A stretch of DNA of 64,000 nt from Anaerovibrio sp. RM50 (GCF_000622005.1 NZ_JHWV01000001.1:66594-130593), one strand, 5' to 3'; positions 35,449 through 45,213 are shown, counted from the first letter of the stretch. A program made the numbers and translations. Notes: generated by a model from the sequence alone, not told the origin.

Positions 35449-35464
35449 CTTTTTAACTTATTCT

Positions 35465-36247
35465 TTATCTCAGCACTTCCACAGGGGTCAGAATCTGTTC
35501 TCCCCGGTCATTGGAGAATACTTCTGCCCGGACGCCGAAGACCTCTTTCAGGAAGGTTTCGTTCATGACCGTATCCGGGGCTCCTGCAGTGTAGATGCCC
35601 TTGTCCTTCACCACCACCAGATAATCTGAATACTTCACCGCCTGGTTCAGCTCGTGGAGCACCATTACCACCGTAATGCCCCAATTTTCATTGAGACGCT
35701 TTACAATTTCCATTACCTCCAGCTGATGGGCAATATCCAGATAGGTGGTGGGCTCATCAAGGATGAGAATTTCAGGCTTCTGGGCAAGTGCCATGGCTAT
35801 CCACGCCCGCTGTCTTTCACCGCCGGAAAGGGACATGACCTGACGATGCCTTAAATGGGACACGTTGGTTTCAGACATGGCCCACTCCACAGCCTCCTCG
35901 TCCTCTATCTGATTGCTCTTTTTAAACCAGCTCCGATAAGGAAACCTTCCGTAATCCACCAACTGCTCCACGGTTACATCTGGAGGGGCCTGCATGCCCT
36001 GGGGAAGCACCGCCAGCTTTCTGGCCAGCTCCTTGCGCTTGATTTTCTTTAAATCAATACCGTCTATGATAACCTGTCCACCGTAATTGCTGTTGATGCC
36101 CGCCACCGCCTTAAGCAGGGTGGATTTTCCCGCACCATTTGGACCGATGACAGAAGTTATTTTTCCCTCCGGGATAGAGGCATTAATTCCCTCCAGAATA
36201 ACCTTGTCATTTATGGCCACAGACAGATTTTTTGCTTCAATTGACAT
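35465..36247 (-). CDS. FecE/FhuC-type ABC importer ATPase
   Basis: The 260 aa ATPase energises uptake of an iron-siderophore, heme or cobalamin. Walker A GPNGAGKST is near 38-46, the Q-loop VLPQGMQAPPD follows, the signature is LSGGERQR and Walker B is LILDEPTTYLD. The ATG at 36247 shares its A with the permease stop (TAATG) and has AAGGAGGG upstream. It is the last gene of the operon. Confidence 0.92.
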   Translation of the reverse strand: MSIEAKNLSVAINDKVILEGINASIPEGKITSVIGPNGAGKSTLLKAVAGINSNYGGQVIIDGIDLKKIKRKELARKLAVLPQGMQAPPDVTVEQLVDYGRFPYRSWFKKSNQIEDEEAVEWAMSETNVSHLRHRQVMSLSGGERQRAWIAMALAQKPEILILDEPTTYLDIAHQLEVMEIVKRLNENWGITVVMVLHELNQAVKYSDYLVVVKDKGIYTAGAPDTVMNETFLKEVFGVRAEVFSNDRGEQILTPVEVLR

Positions 36248-37239
36248 TACAGCTCCCTCCTTAACAAGAACAGGAAGAATGGAGCACCAAATGCCGCCAT
36301 CAAAATACCAACTGGCAGCTCCACAGGGGCAAAGGCCACCCGGGCCACCGTGTCGCATATAGTCACCACGCCTATTCCCAAAAGTGCTGAGGCAGGCAAC
36401 AGAAATCTGTAGTCAGAGCCCACTATAAGTCTGGCGGCATGGGGCACAATAAGTCCCACGAAGCCCAAAAGCCCCACCACAGAAACTGCACTGGCTGCCA
36501 AAAGGGCCGCAATGGCGGTAAGGACAATACGGGTGAGCTCTACTCTGACTCCCAGTCCCTTGGCCACCTCGTCCCCTAATTGCAAAATATTGATGTGTCT
36601 GGCTGCCAGCAGGGCAAGAATGCCGCCCCCCAAGGAATAAGGCCAGATCATGGCCACATGGGGCCAGCTTCTGGCAGAAAGGCCGCCCACCATCCACATA
36701 AGGGCGTTGTGAATCTTATCGCTGTTAAAAATCATCATGCCCGAAATGCCAGCACCTAAAAATGCGGACACCGCCACACCAGCCAAAATAATGCGGACAG
36801 GCCTGATGCCGTTTTTCCATGCCAAAATATAAATGCACACTGCCGCCAGCATGGCCCCCACAAATGCCACAGGGGTAACAAACATCTCATAGCCAGGGAA
36901 AATCAGCATAACCATGATGCCCGCAATACCCGCACCAGAGGAAATACCAATAATATGTGGATCCGCCAGAGGGTTTTTCATAACCGCCTGCAAAATGGCC
37001 CCGGATAGGGCCAGATTCATGCCCACCAGTGCCCCCACCACCGTTCTTGGCAAACGGATACTGTTCAATATTTTTTCATGGGTTCCCGTGGCATTTCCCA
37101 TAAGGGAATCCAGCACCTCCTGGGCAGGAATTGAAACGGAACCCATCATTATGCTAAGTAGAAAGCCTACGACCGCTAAAATGGCGAATATCGCCAAAAT
37201 AGATATTCGCCACTTAACGCTGCTTTTATTATCGCTCAA
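36247..37239 (-). CDS. FecCD-type ABC importer permease
   Basis: About 330 aa with roughly ten hydrophobic helices. Family motifs are LRLPRTVVGALVGMNLALSGAILQ near the N-terminus, PLADPHIIGISSGAG and GLLGFVGLIVPHAARLIVG. A TTG start at 37239 is chosen because AAAGGAG sits 8 bases upstream. A longer ATG-started frame would overlap the binding-protein gene by 46 bp and lacks such a site. One permease gene implies a homodimer. Confidence 0.9.
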   Translation of the reverse strand: MSDNKSSVKWRISILAIFAILAVVGFLLSIMMGSVSIPAQEVLDSLMGNATGTHEKILNSIRLPRTVVGALVGMNLALSGAILQAVMKNPLADPHIIGISSGAGIAGIMVMLIFPGYEMFVTPVAFVGAMLAAVCIYILAWKNGIRPVRIILAGVAVSAFLGAGISGMMIFNSDKIHNALMWMVGGLSARSWPHVAMIWPYSLGGGILALLAARHINILQLGDEVAKGLGVRVELTRIVLTAIAALLAASAVSVVGLLGFVGLIVPHAARLIVGSDYRFLLPASALLGIGVVTICDTVARVAFAPVELPVGILMAAFGAPFFLFLLRREL

Positions 37240-37253
37240 TTTATTATGCTCCT

Positions 37254-38198
37254 TTAAAACAGCTCTGGATAAACCTTCTTGGCCATCTCCTGATAGCACT
37301 CAGGATAGTTAAGGCCCGGACTCAAAAGAAACAGGTCCTGAGGCAGGAAATACACCTTGTTGTTCTGTACTGCACTAATGGCATTCCAGGCCGGATTCTT
37401 CTTCATTTCTCCAAGGAGATTATCCTCCTGGGACTTGGCATTGCCCATGGTTACCACAAAGAGAATCTCAGGATTCTGCTCCACCATGGTCTCCATGCTG
37501 TACGGAGTTGCATCAGGGTTCTTCTCCATTGGAGTCAGACCCTCTGCCACATTTTTCCAGCCCAAATCCTTCACCACAGAGCCCGCAATACTGCCGCTGA
37601 GCTGAATATTAAGGTTCTGGGATGAGCTAAAGAGCACTGCCACCCGTTTTTCTTCCTTCGGCAGCTTCTCCTTGATGGCGGTTATTTTCTTGTCCATATC
37701 TGCTATGGCCGCTGCCGCCTTTTCCTTCTCCCCTGTTACCTGTCCAAATATTTCCAGCTCACGCTTTACGTCCTCATAAGTTTTGGACTTAAGTACAATT
37801 GAAGGAATGCCATTATCCTCCAGCACCTTTATGAGCTTTTCGTTTACCCCCTGATGGATAACCACCAAATCCGGATTTAAGGACAGGACCTTTTCTACAT
37901 CCACCTGTATGGACTTGCCAACTACTTCAATATCCTTGGCAAAATCCGGAGCCACCTGGGAAGTCGGACGTCCTACGATATTTCCTCCCACCAGATGCAA
38001 TGGCTCCAAAAATGAGGCTGACAATACCACGATGCGCTTAGGAGGCCCGGAAAGCTTCACTTCCCTGCCGGAGTCATCAGTAATAACAACATCCTTACCA
38101 TCACTGCTCTGCTGGGTGACGGTACTTCCGCCACAACCGGCCATGCTCAATATCATCAGAGATAACATTATGAGCATGACAGATTTCAAAAATTTCAT
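37254..38198 (-). CDS. Iron/heme/cobalamin-type substrate-binding lipoprotein
   Basis: A 314 aa class III binding protein. The N-terminal lipobox LSMAGC ends at about residue 22, so it is membrane-anchored. The body shows the family start VVITDDSGREVKLSGPPKRIVVLSASFLEPLHLVGG, the long backbone helix (KVLEDNGIPSIVLKSKTYEDVKRELEIFG) and a second lobe with AVQNNKVYFLPQDLF. The ligand cannot be fixed from sequence. It heads the three-gene importer and lies 30 bp after the LysR gene. Confidence 0.9.
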   Translation of the reverse strand: MKFLKSVMLIMLSLMILSMAGCGGSTVTQQSSDGKDVVITDDSGREVKLSGPPKRIVVLSASFLEPLHLVGGNIVGRPTSQVAPDFAKDIEVVGKSIQVDVEKVLSLNPDLVVIHQGVNEKLIKVLEDNGIPSIVLKSKTYEDVKRELEIFGQVTGEKEKAAAAIADMDKKITAIKEKLPKEEKRVAVLFSSSQNLNIQLSGSIAGSVVKDLGWKNVAEGLTPMEKNPDATPYSMETMVEQNPEILFVVTMGNAKSQEDNLLGEMKKNPAWNAISAVQNNKVYFLPQDLFLLSPGLNYPECYQEMAKKVYPELF

Positions 38199-38228
38199 AG
38201 AACACCCCTCCAGTTAATAGCCTTCCAG

Positions 38229-39146
38229 CTAATCTGTTTCAACTGGCTGGAAGTTCTTTGTAAAATCCTCAGAAGCAATATACTGCTTCATAAAATTAAG
38301 AAATCTTTCGTCCCTGTCAGTAAGCTCCTTGTCCTTGCCCCAATACAGGCAAATGTGCACTGTAAGTGGCGGTGTCAGCTGACGGCGGACGAATTTTGTT
38401 TCCTCCCGGGTTACGAAATCCGGAAGTACGGATATACCAAGTCTGTTGGCCACCAGCTGCTTTATGGTTTTCAGCTGGGTGGTACACAGCAAAATATTGG
38501 GCACAAAGCCCCGTTCCACGCAACGCTCATACACATGCTGATACTGGTATGTATTTGACTGCTGCATTATGAACTGCTCGTTGCGGAGATCGTCAAATTC
38601 AATCTGATTTCTCTTGGCCAGCTCCAGCTCCGGGCTGACGCAGAGGCTTAAATTATCGGTCTGAATCAGCATTTCATGATCTCTGTCAGTGAGTTCATCT
38701 GTAAAAATAATGCCAAAATCCAGCTCACCCTTGTCTGCCTTCTGCAAAACCTCAGTGGAATCGCTGTATTCCTTCACATCAAGGCTCATATTCGGATACA
38801 TATCCTTAAAGCTGGTAAAGAGGTCAGGAAACAAATAGGCCTCCACCATTGGCGGAATGCCAAAATGAACCGTACCCAGCTTTTCCTGCTGGAAACGGGC
38901 CATGTCGTTTTTTGTATCCTCCACATCCTTCATTATCTTTTCCGCGTGAAGCAAAAAGGCCTTTCCCTCCTTGGTGAGGGTAACGTGCTTCTGACGGCGG
39001 TCAATAAGGGTCAGCTTCAACTCACTTTCCAGAGCCTTTATTGCCTTGGTCACAGATGGCTGTGAAACGTGTAAATATTCAGCGGTTCTCGTAAAATTTT
39101 CCAGTTTGCTGATGGCACAAAAATACTCCAACTGCCTAAAATCCAT
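38229..39146 (-). CDS. LysR-family transcriptional regulator
   Basis: A 305 aa regulator with an N-terminal winged helix (MDFRQLEYFCAISKLENFTRTAEYLHVSQPSVTKAI, given here in part by residues 1-36). A PBP2-like effector domain follows, with LGTVHFGIPPMVEAYLFP. The ATG at 39146 has GGGGG upstream; an ATG at 39164 is less likely. It is oriented with the importer genes and close to them, so local control is plausible though LysR proteins usually lie divergently. Confidence 0.92.
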   Translation of the reverse strand: MDFRQLEYFCAISKLENFTRTAEYLHVSQPSVTKAIKALESELKLTLIDRRQKHVTLTKEGKAFLLHAEKIMKDVEDTKNDMARFQQEKLGTVHFGIPPMVEAYLFPDLFTSFKDMYPNMSLDVKEYSDSTEVLQKADKGELDFGIIFTDELTDRDHEMLIQTDNLSLCVSPELELAKRNQIEFDDLRNEQFIMQQSNTYQYQHVYERCVERGFVPNILLCTTQLKTIKQLVANRLGISVLPDFVTREETKFVRRQLTPPLTVHICLYWGKDKELTDRDERFLNFMKQYIASEDFTKNFQPVETD

Positions 39147-39247
39147 TATTATGCCCCCAAACATTTCATTTCAATTCATTTCATTTGTTTTTATGGCGCC
39201 TGTCCGCCTTTTATGGTGCTTTTCACACTCTGTCTATTATTTATTAG

Positions 39248-40444
39248 TTATAAAACAATAAAGCAAAAGGTTGTATTATGGAAGCAATTATGGACATTGC
39301 CGGTTGCTTTGGAAATTATAGGACAAAATTCGCCATAGGAGTACATTCCCGAGAATCTGATATTACGAGGTACAACCGCAGAATATCCCTTGGTCTCATC
39401 CACCATATCATCATTTGTAAAGGTCATAAGCCTTGAAACACAGGAAGTAATAATGGCTGATGTGTACTCGTATTTATGCTCGTTAGCCACATCCACAATG
39501 GCGGATTGAATGGCCTTGGCCACTGAATGGGCCACGTCCTTGCGGCTGAACATGGCCAGCTGAATATTGGCCCCCTGGGGTACATTTCCCAAAAATACGC
39601 CAGCCCCACTTTCTAAATCTATGCTGTCAAGATTGCGGATAACCTGGATTTCATCGCCTTCCACTGTGGTATAGGTAACCAGGAACGGAGAACCCACAAA
39701 CTGCATTACCAGATTTTTCGCATCCAGATCAAAGCCCGCAGCCTGCAAGGCCTCCACCATTGTCTTGTTCCCCAGCTTGTACACCACATTTCCTCTGGCT
39801 TCAGTGACTGTCTCATCAAAATCTGCCACCGTTTCCACGGAAAACTCGCCCTTTATAACGGGCTTTGTATTGCCACCAATCAGGACCATAACCATGCCAG
39901 CCCTGTTCACCTGAGAATTCAGCATAACACTGCATTCATCGAACACGAAATTATCTGAGGAAAAACCGCCAAAAACAGGTATTCCCCCGCTTACATCATC
40001 CAGCACATTAACAAATTCATCCCCTGGAATTTTTGGATCTTTGACGGCATAAGTGATAATTACCTTCGGCCGCCAGCCCCCAAGGTCATTTTTCAGCGTA
40101 TTAAAGGTCCGTCTGATTTCCGCCTTGTAATTGTCCTCTGTCAGCTCCCCGGTTATCCCGGCAGCAAAGCTGCAATCATCTGCAGTAAACACATGCAAGG
40201 AAATACCTTCCTTGGCATAGCCCTGCTGCTCTGAAAACAAGGACATGGCACTGCAGCCCATAATCGGGAATTTAAATTCCTCTCTCAGCTTTTCTCCCAA
40301 TTCCTCAAAATCCGTCTCTGCGTGGGCAAATACCACTCCCAGGGAATTTCTGGCCAGCTCAAAATCTTTCAGCTTCTCCTTAAGCTCCGCCACACCCAGG
40401 TCAAGATCGTCCATGTTCTTTGTAAAAACGGCTAAAGACCGCAT
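39248..40444 (-). CDS. FIST-domain sensory protein
   Basis: A 398 aa protein with FIST_N (about 1-200; GCSAMSLFSEQQGYAKEGISLHVF) and FIST_C (about 215-370; ending RNIRFSGMYSYGEFCPI) domains. FIST domains are thought to bind small ligands and are found near chemotaxis and c-di-GMP genes. There is no membrane segment or output domain, so it likely acts in the cytoplasm by partner contact. The ATG at 40444 follows AGAGGTG. A GTG at 40477 would overlap the kinase gene by 16 bp. It is the last gene in the signalling operon. Confidence 0.9.
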   Translation of the reverse strand: MRSLAVFTKNMDDLDLGVAELKEKLKDFELARNSLGVVFAHAETDFEELGEKLREEFKFPIMGCSAMSLFSEQQGYAKEGISLHVFTADDCSFAAGITGELTEDNYKAEIRRTFNTLKNDLGGWRPKVIITYAVKDPKIPGDEFVNVLDDVSGGIPVFGGFSSDNFVFDECSVMLNSQVNRAGMVMVLIGGNTKPVIKGEFSVETVADFDETVTEARGNVVYKLGNKTMVEALQAAGFDLDAKNLVMQFVGSPFLVTYTTVEGDEIQVIRNLDSIDLESGAGVFLGNVPQGANIQLAMFSRKDVAHSVAKAIQSAIVDVANEHKYEYTSAIITSCVSRLMTFTNDDMVDETKGYSAVVPRNIRFSGMYSYGEFCPIISKATGNVHNCFHNTTFCFIVL

Positions 40445-40461
40445 CCCATTCACCTCTATAT

Positions 40462-42735
40462 CTATGATTGACTCCACTGGTTAACCAGTTTCTCCAAGCC
40501 GTCATAATCGAAATCATTGCCGGCATCCTTCATCTTATTCAAGAGTTCCCTCTGTTCGTCACTGACCTTGAACTTGGAAAGCTTTGTCCGCAGCTCCTCG
40601 AAAATATCCAAGTCGAAGTCTCCAATGGCGGATTCCATATCGTTTATGATACGGTCCATCTCCTGCTGGGAGGCCTCTACCAGCTCCTCCTCTTCCTTCT
40701 TCTCATAAACATCATCAGCAAAAAAATCACCCAGATAGGCGATAACAGATGCATATTTTGCCATAAGCTTGTCAAAGTTTCGCCGGATATAATCGTAGTT
40801 GCCGTCCTTTCCGGCCATTTCATGCTCCCTGGCCATCTGGGACAGTTCCTTCTGATTAATAATAGCTGCCACAGTCTTAAGGGCATGAACCTCAATGATG
40901 TAGTTGGCATAATCCTCATTTTCAATGAGACTGCCCAAAAGCTTCATCTTCTTGCGTCCATCAGTGTAAACCTGCTTCAATATATCCTGATCTATATTGT
41001 CTGTCTGGGAAGTAAATGGCTTATCCAGCTTATTTATTTTATCCTCCGGCAGGAACTGCTTCAGACACTCATCCAGCTCCTTGGCCTCAATCGGCTTGGC
41101 CAAAAAGCCCTGGAAACCATACTCGCAGTATTGCTCCTTCATGCCGCTGATGGCATTGGCTGTAAGGGCAATTACCACTGTATACTGACAGCCAGGAATC
41201 TCACGGATCTTGTACATACATTCCACGCCGTCCATAACCGGCATCATGTGGTCCATAAATACAATATCAAACTTTTCGTTGGTAAGGAGATTAAGTGCCT
41301 CAGCACCGCTTTCCACGCAGGTGACCTTCACCTTGTATGGTGCCAGCATCCCCTCAGCCACCTTCAGATTTACCCTGTTGTCATCGACAATCAGTACAGT
41401 GGCCTCCTCTGCAGTAAAGGTGTATTTAAATAGCTTACGCTGGAACAGACTGTCATCCTTGTTCAGCTTGCCCATTGGCTTCCAGTCATCCACCTTGTTG
41501 ACCACAGTCCATGTAAAGATACTTCCCTTGCCGTAGATACTGTCTACAGTAATATCTCCTCCCATGGAGCGGCAAAGGCGTTTACTGATAGCCAGGCCAA
41601 GCCCAGTGCCCTCCACGGAGCGGTTACGTTTCGTATCCACCTGCTCGAAGCTGGAAAACAGCTTTACAAGGTCTGTTGGCTTAATTCCGCAGCCCGTATC
41701 CTCCACGCAGGAGAATATCTTAACTGCATTCTCCTCCGGCATCTTTTCAAACCACATCTTCATTTTTATGTAGCCGTTGTGGGTAAACTTCACCGCATTA
41801 TTCAGCAGATTAACCATAACCTGTTTTATGCGGATTTCATCCCCCACCAGACTATATGGTATATTTTCGTCAATATCCATTATCAGCTCCACGTCTTTAT
41901 CCTTAAGGCGTATGCCAATCATGGTCATAACGTCATTGATAATGGAAGACATCTGATATGGGGTATTGATAATGTCCATTTTCCCCGCTTCAATTTTTGA
42001 GAAATCAAGAATATCGTTGATAATAGCCAAAAGAGAAGCCGAGGCGCTCTTAATAAGCATGGCATTTTCCCTGGCAAAGGAATCCGTGGTATCTCTGATA
42101 ATAAACTCCGACATGCCATTTATGGCGTTCATCGGGGTGCGGATTTCATGGGACATATTGGCAAGGAAGCTGGACTTGGCCCTGTCAGCGCTTTCCGCCC
42201 TTTCCTTGGCCCGGATAATATCTGTAATATCCACCATTATCAGCATGACACCGGCTATTTCCTTGTCCTGGTTTATGGCCGGCCTCACGTATATATCAAA
42301 ATTTTCCTCCATGCCATGGACATCCATGCGGTCCATGTACTGGATATTCTTGCCCTCGTCACGGGTTTCCTTGCACATTTCCTCTATGTGGCGGCGGCCA
42401 ATGTTATCCATGAGGCCCTCAAAAAGGTCATAAATATACACGCCCTCATTTACCTGTTCAAAGGTATAGCTGGAACGTTGAAAGAATGGCTCTGTGGCCA
42501 TAACCGTATTGAGATCCATATCCAGCATAATTGATATATTTGGCGAATTCTGAAGCAGCATGGCGTTGTAGAATACCTGCTGGCCCTTGGAGTGCTCGCT
42601 GTATTCACGGAACTTGTTGGCCTGCTCCGCCAATGCCGCCAAAATATTGTTTTCACGCTGAAGTCGTTTAATCTCGCGATTGGCCCTTTTCAGCTCAATC
42701 TGCAAGGATTTTAACGTAGCCTCATTCTCCTGCAT
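40462..42735 (-). CDS. Hybrid sensor histidine kinase (PAS-HisKA-HATPase-REC-HPt)
   Basis: A 757 aa cytoplasmic kinase without membrane helices. Domains in order: an N-terminal coiled coil (about 3-45), a PAS-like domain (about 55-185) and HisKA with SFLANMSHEIRTPMNAI. Next come HATPase with NNAVKFTHNG, DTGCGI and GTGLGLAI boxes, and a REC domain with VDDNRVN and a phosphorylatable Asp in FMDHMMPVMDG. An HPt domain follows with His in VHALKTVAAI, and then a C-terminal tail. It can run a full internal His-Asp-His relay and pass phosphate to the neighbouring REC proteins. Confidence 0.93.
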   Translation of the reverse strand: MQENEATLKSLQIELKRANREIKRLQRENNILAALAEQANKFREYSEHSKGQQVFYNAMLLQNSPNISIMLDMDLNTVMATEPFFQRSSYTFEQVNEGVYIYDLFEGLMDNIGRRHIEEMCKETRDEGKNIQYMDRMDVHGMEENFDIYVRPAINQDKEIAGVMLIMVDITDIIRAKERAESADRAKSSFLANMSHEIRTPMNAINGMSEFIIRDTTDSFARENAMLIKSASASLLAIINDILDFSKIEAGKMDIINTPYQMSSIINDVMTMIGIRLKDKDVELIMDIDENIPYSLVGDEIRIKQVMVNLLNNAVKFTHNGYIKMKMWFEKMPEENAVKIFSCVEDTGCGIKPTDLVKLFSSFEQVDTKRNRSVEGTGLGLAISKRLCRSMGGDITVDSIYGKGSIFTWTVVNKVDDWKPMGKLNKDDSLFQRKLFKYTFTAEEATVLIVDDNRVNLKVAEGMLAPYKVKVTCVESGAEALNLLTNEKFDIVFMDHMMPVMDGVECMYKIREIPGCQYTVVIALTANAISGMKEQYCEYGFQGFLAKPIEAKELDECLKQFLPEDKINKLDKPFTSQTDNIDQDILKQVYTDGRKKMKLLGSLIENEDYANYIIEVHALKTVAAIINQKELSQMAREHEMAGKDGNYDYIRRNFDKLMAKYASVIAYLGDFFADDVYEKKEEEELVEASQQEMDRIINDMESAIGDFDLDIFEELRTKLSKFKVSDEQRELLNKMKDAGNDFDYDGLEKLVNQWSQS

Positions 42736-42746
42736 CCCGTTACCCC

Positions 42747-43112
42747 CTATGCCAAATACTGTCCTACCAGTTTAAGCAAAGCATCCTGTTTAAATGGCTT
42801 CAGCAAAAAGCCCTGAGCCCCCACGGATTTAACCTTCTCCTGAAGGCCCTCCTCCTCATCGGCTGTGAGAAAAAGTACTGGAACATCAGCTACTCCCGGC
42901 ATTTTTCTGATTTCCTCCAACACCTGATAACCATCCATTTCAGGCATGAGAATATCCAGCAAGATCAAATCCGGAACATTCTTTGACAGAAACTGCAGAG
43001 CCTTGCTGCCGCTTGGCACCAGCACTGGCTTGTATTCCTCATTTGCCTTGAGCATCTTGTCCACAAATTTAAGATTAACCACATTATCATCTACAACCAG
43101 TATTTTTTTCAT
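42747..43112 (-). CDS. Single-domain response regulator (CheY-like)
   Basis: A 121 aa stand-alone receiver. The acidic pocket is VVDDN near residue 8 and the phosphorylatable Asp lies in LILLDILMPEMDG (about residue 53). The conserved Thr is in FLTAD and the Lys in LLKPF. With no output domain, it probably shuttles phosphate or binds a partner. It lies 11 bp before the kinase gene. Confidence 0.95.
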   Translation of the reverse strand: MKKILVVDDNVVNLKFVDKMLKANEEYKPVLVPSGSKALQFLSKNVPDLILLDILMPEMDGYQVLEEIRKMPGVADVPVLFLTADEEEGLQEKVKSVGAQGFLLKPFKQDALLKLVGQYLA

Positions 43113-43127
43113 GAAAAGGTCCCCCCT

Positions 43128-44576
43128 CTATTCATGCAAGGTAAATTCGGTGTCCTCATCAATAATTTGCAGCATAATACTGCCTATAATAGGGTCAAAC
43201 TGGGTTCCCAGCCCCTTCTCAATCTCTCCCCTTACGCCCTCCTGGGTCAGCATATCTCTGTAGGAACGGCGGGAGGTCATGGCGTCATAGGAATCAGCCA
43301 CATTAATAACACGGGCCATTTCCGGAATATTCTTGCCTAAAAGCCCCCTTGGATAGCCACTGCCATCGTAGTGCTCGTGATGGAACATAGCCCCATTATA
43401 AATATCCTCAACTGAGGTAATAGTCTTTAAAATATCCCCACCAATAACGGGGTGGGTCTTTACAATCTCAAATTCCTCATCCGTCAGAGGGCCGGTCTTA
43501 TTAATAATCCAATCCGGAATACCAATCTTGCCAATATCGTGAAGAAGGGCTGCATACTTTAAATGCATCAGCTGCATTTCTGAATATCCCAGCTGTTCAC
43601 CAATCATTACACTATATTTTGAAACCCGGTCAGAATGGCCCTTGGTATACTTATCCTTGGCATCAATAGTATTGGCCAGGGCCTGGATAATCTGATCAAA
43701 CATAACAGTCATCTGCATGCTTTTATCGAGAATATCCTGCGTTCTGATCTGAACCTCCTCCTGAAGCTTGGACTGCAAATAATACAAATCCAGTATTCTG
43801 CCTATTCTGGCCTGCAAAAGAGCGGGATTAAGAGGTTTGGTAATAAAATCCACAGCCCCCTCCCTAAAGCCTGCTAGCTCTGTGGAAAGGTCATTATCAT
43901 GGGTCATAAACACCACGGGAATATGGGCAAACCTTTCATCTGCCTTCAGCTTCCCAATAATGTCATGTCCTGTTTCCCTTGGCATGTGTACGTCCAGGAG
44001 CACCAAATCAGGTATATTTCCCTCTTCCAGCTGCTGGAAAAACTCCTGTCCTGAGCTTGCTTCACTGATATTATAGGAATCAGACAACACCTCTGCTACT
44101 ACCTGACGGTTCAGACGGCTGTCATCCACTACAAAAATAGTAAACTGCTTTATCTGAGAGCTGCCCTCCAGATTTATGCGCTTTGGCAGCACGGCGGCAA
44201 TTTTCCGCATCAGATCCTCGTACATGGCCACCAATTTATGATGGTTCAGACTGATGTACTCCACATCCTCCTGCTTGGCGGCATCCTCCATGCGCTTTGC
44301 CTTAGCCCTTAGGTCTTCTGCTCCAATATAGGCAGATGAGCTTTTCAAAGCGTGGACCTTTACCCTGTAGCCGGCCCAATCATTCCCCAGATAGCATTTC
44401 TGCATGTCCTCCAGAACATTGTCCTCCACATAGGTACTGACAATATCCAGATAAAAATTTTCGTCATCCATGCACTGCTGGAGGCCCTCCTGGGTATTCA
44501 GAAAATCTAATTTCTCTATTATTTTACCGGTATCACCAGTATTTTCCCCATCAAATTGCCTTACATCATGTTCCAT
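43128..44576 (-). CDS. HPt-REC-HD-GYP protein, probable c-di-GMP phosphodiesterase
   Basis: A 482 aa protein. An HPt domain (about 20-130) carries VHALKSSSAYIG. A receiver (about 145-265) has FVVDDSR, LLDVHMP and KPLNP. The HD-GYP domain (about 295-480) has HSDRV, LLHDIGKIGIPD, the GYP element HHEHYDGSGYP and NVADSYDAMTS. All metal-binding residues expected for c-di-GMP hydrolysis are present. An HPt fused ahead of REC-HD-GYP is an uncommon order. The ATG at 44576 lies downstream of a good promoter; the longer frame would start inside the -35 box. Confidence 0.92.
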   Translation of the reverse strand: MEHDVRQFDGENTGDTGKIIEKLDFLNTQEGLQQCMDDENFYLDIVSTYVEDNVLEDMQKCYLGNDWAGYRVKVHALKSSSAYIGAEDLRAKAKRMEDAAKQEDVEYISLNHHKLVAMYEDLMRKIAAVLPKRINLEGSSQIKQFTIFVVDDSRLNRQVVAEVLSDSYNISEASSGQEFFQQLEEGNIPDLVLLDVHMPRETGHDIIGKLKADERFAHIPVVFMTHDNDLSTELAGFREGAVDFITKPLNPALLQARIGRILDLYYLQSKLQEEVQIRTQDILDKSMQMTVMFDQIIQALANTIDAKDKYTKGHSDRVSKYSVMIGEQLGYSEMQLMHLKYAALLHDIGKIGIPDWIINKTGPLTDEEFEIVKTHPVIGGDILKTITSVEDIYNGAMFHHEHYDGSGYPRGLLGKNIPEMARVINVADSYDAMTSRRSYRDMLTQEGVRGEIEKGLGTQFDPIIGSIMLQIIDEDTEFTLHE

Positions 44577-44623
44577 AATATCACCATCATATAATGAATT
44601 TTCGTATAAATCCCCTACTTTAT

Positions 44624-44651
44624 ATATTACCTTATTTAAGCTATTTGTCAA
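44624..44651 (-). promoter_or_regulatory. Promoter of the signalling operon
   Basis: On the minus strand TTGACA (44651-44646) and TAATAT (44629-44624) are 16 bases apart, about 50 bp before the ATG at 44576. Confidence 0.6.
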
Positions 44652-44749
44652 AATGTTTTATACCATTGAAAAAGAGGGAATAGTAGTCTTTTTGGTAAGA
44701 ATTACTGTATAATAGAAATTAAGATATACATTTAGAGGATGTGGCTGTT

Positions 44750-45115
44750 ATGTCTACAGATTTTGCACATAGATTAAAAGAATTGCGGCTGGCAAAGGAC
44801 TTGACCCAGAAGGAATTTTCCGAGTTATCCAAAATAAGCCAAAACGCTATTTCCATGTATGAAAGCGGACAACGGGAGCCTACTCTTGAGATTTTGGATA
44901 TTTTTGCCAAGTTTTTCAAGGTGGATATGGATTATATGTCCGGCAAATCCCAAAAACAAAAACCCATGGCCATTGATATCATCTCCCCGGCCCCTGAGGA
45001 CCCGAACCCTGATAATAAATCTGACAAAAAGCTCCTTGCGGCCTACCACAGAGCCCCAGAGCATATTCAAAGAATCGTTTCCGTATGTCTGGAACCATAT
45101 ATTGAAGAAAAATAA
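44750..45115 (+). CDS. XRE-family helix-turn-helix regulator
   Basis: A 121 aa protein with an HTH_XRE domain at about 6-62 (LKELRLAKDLTQKEFSELSKISQNAISMYESGQREPT, residues about 8-44). A short C-terminal part (KKLLAAYHRAPEHIQRIVSVCLEP) resembles the tail of Cro/CI-type phage repressors without the peptidase. The ATG at 44750 follows AGAGGA. It is divergent from the signalling operon and followed by a terminator, so it could regulate that operon or be a domesticated phage regulator. Confidence 0.9.
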   Translation: MSTDFAHRLKELRLAKDLTQKEFSELSKISQNAISMYESGQREPTLEILDIFAKFFKVDMDYMSGKSQKQKPMAIDIISPAPEDPNPDNKSDKKLLAAYHRAPEHIQRIVSVCLEPYIEEK

Positions 45116-45128
45116 AACATCACAAACA

Positions 45129-45180
45129 AAAATCACTGGCTTAGAGCTGATCATCAGCCCTACACCAGTGATTTTTACTT
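45129..45180. terminator. Bidirectional intrinsic terminator
   Basis: AAAATCACTGG (45129-45139) and CCAGTGATTTT (45165-45175) form a perfect 11-bp stem, T-rich on both sides. It separates the XRE gene and the converging MFS gene. Confidence 0.85.
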
Positions 45181-45213
45181 TCAATGATCATATTAAATAT
45201 TGATATTTTTTTA

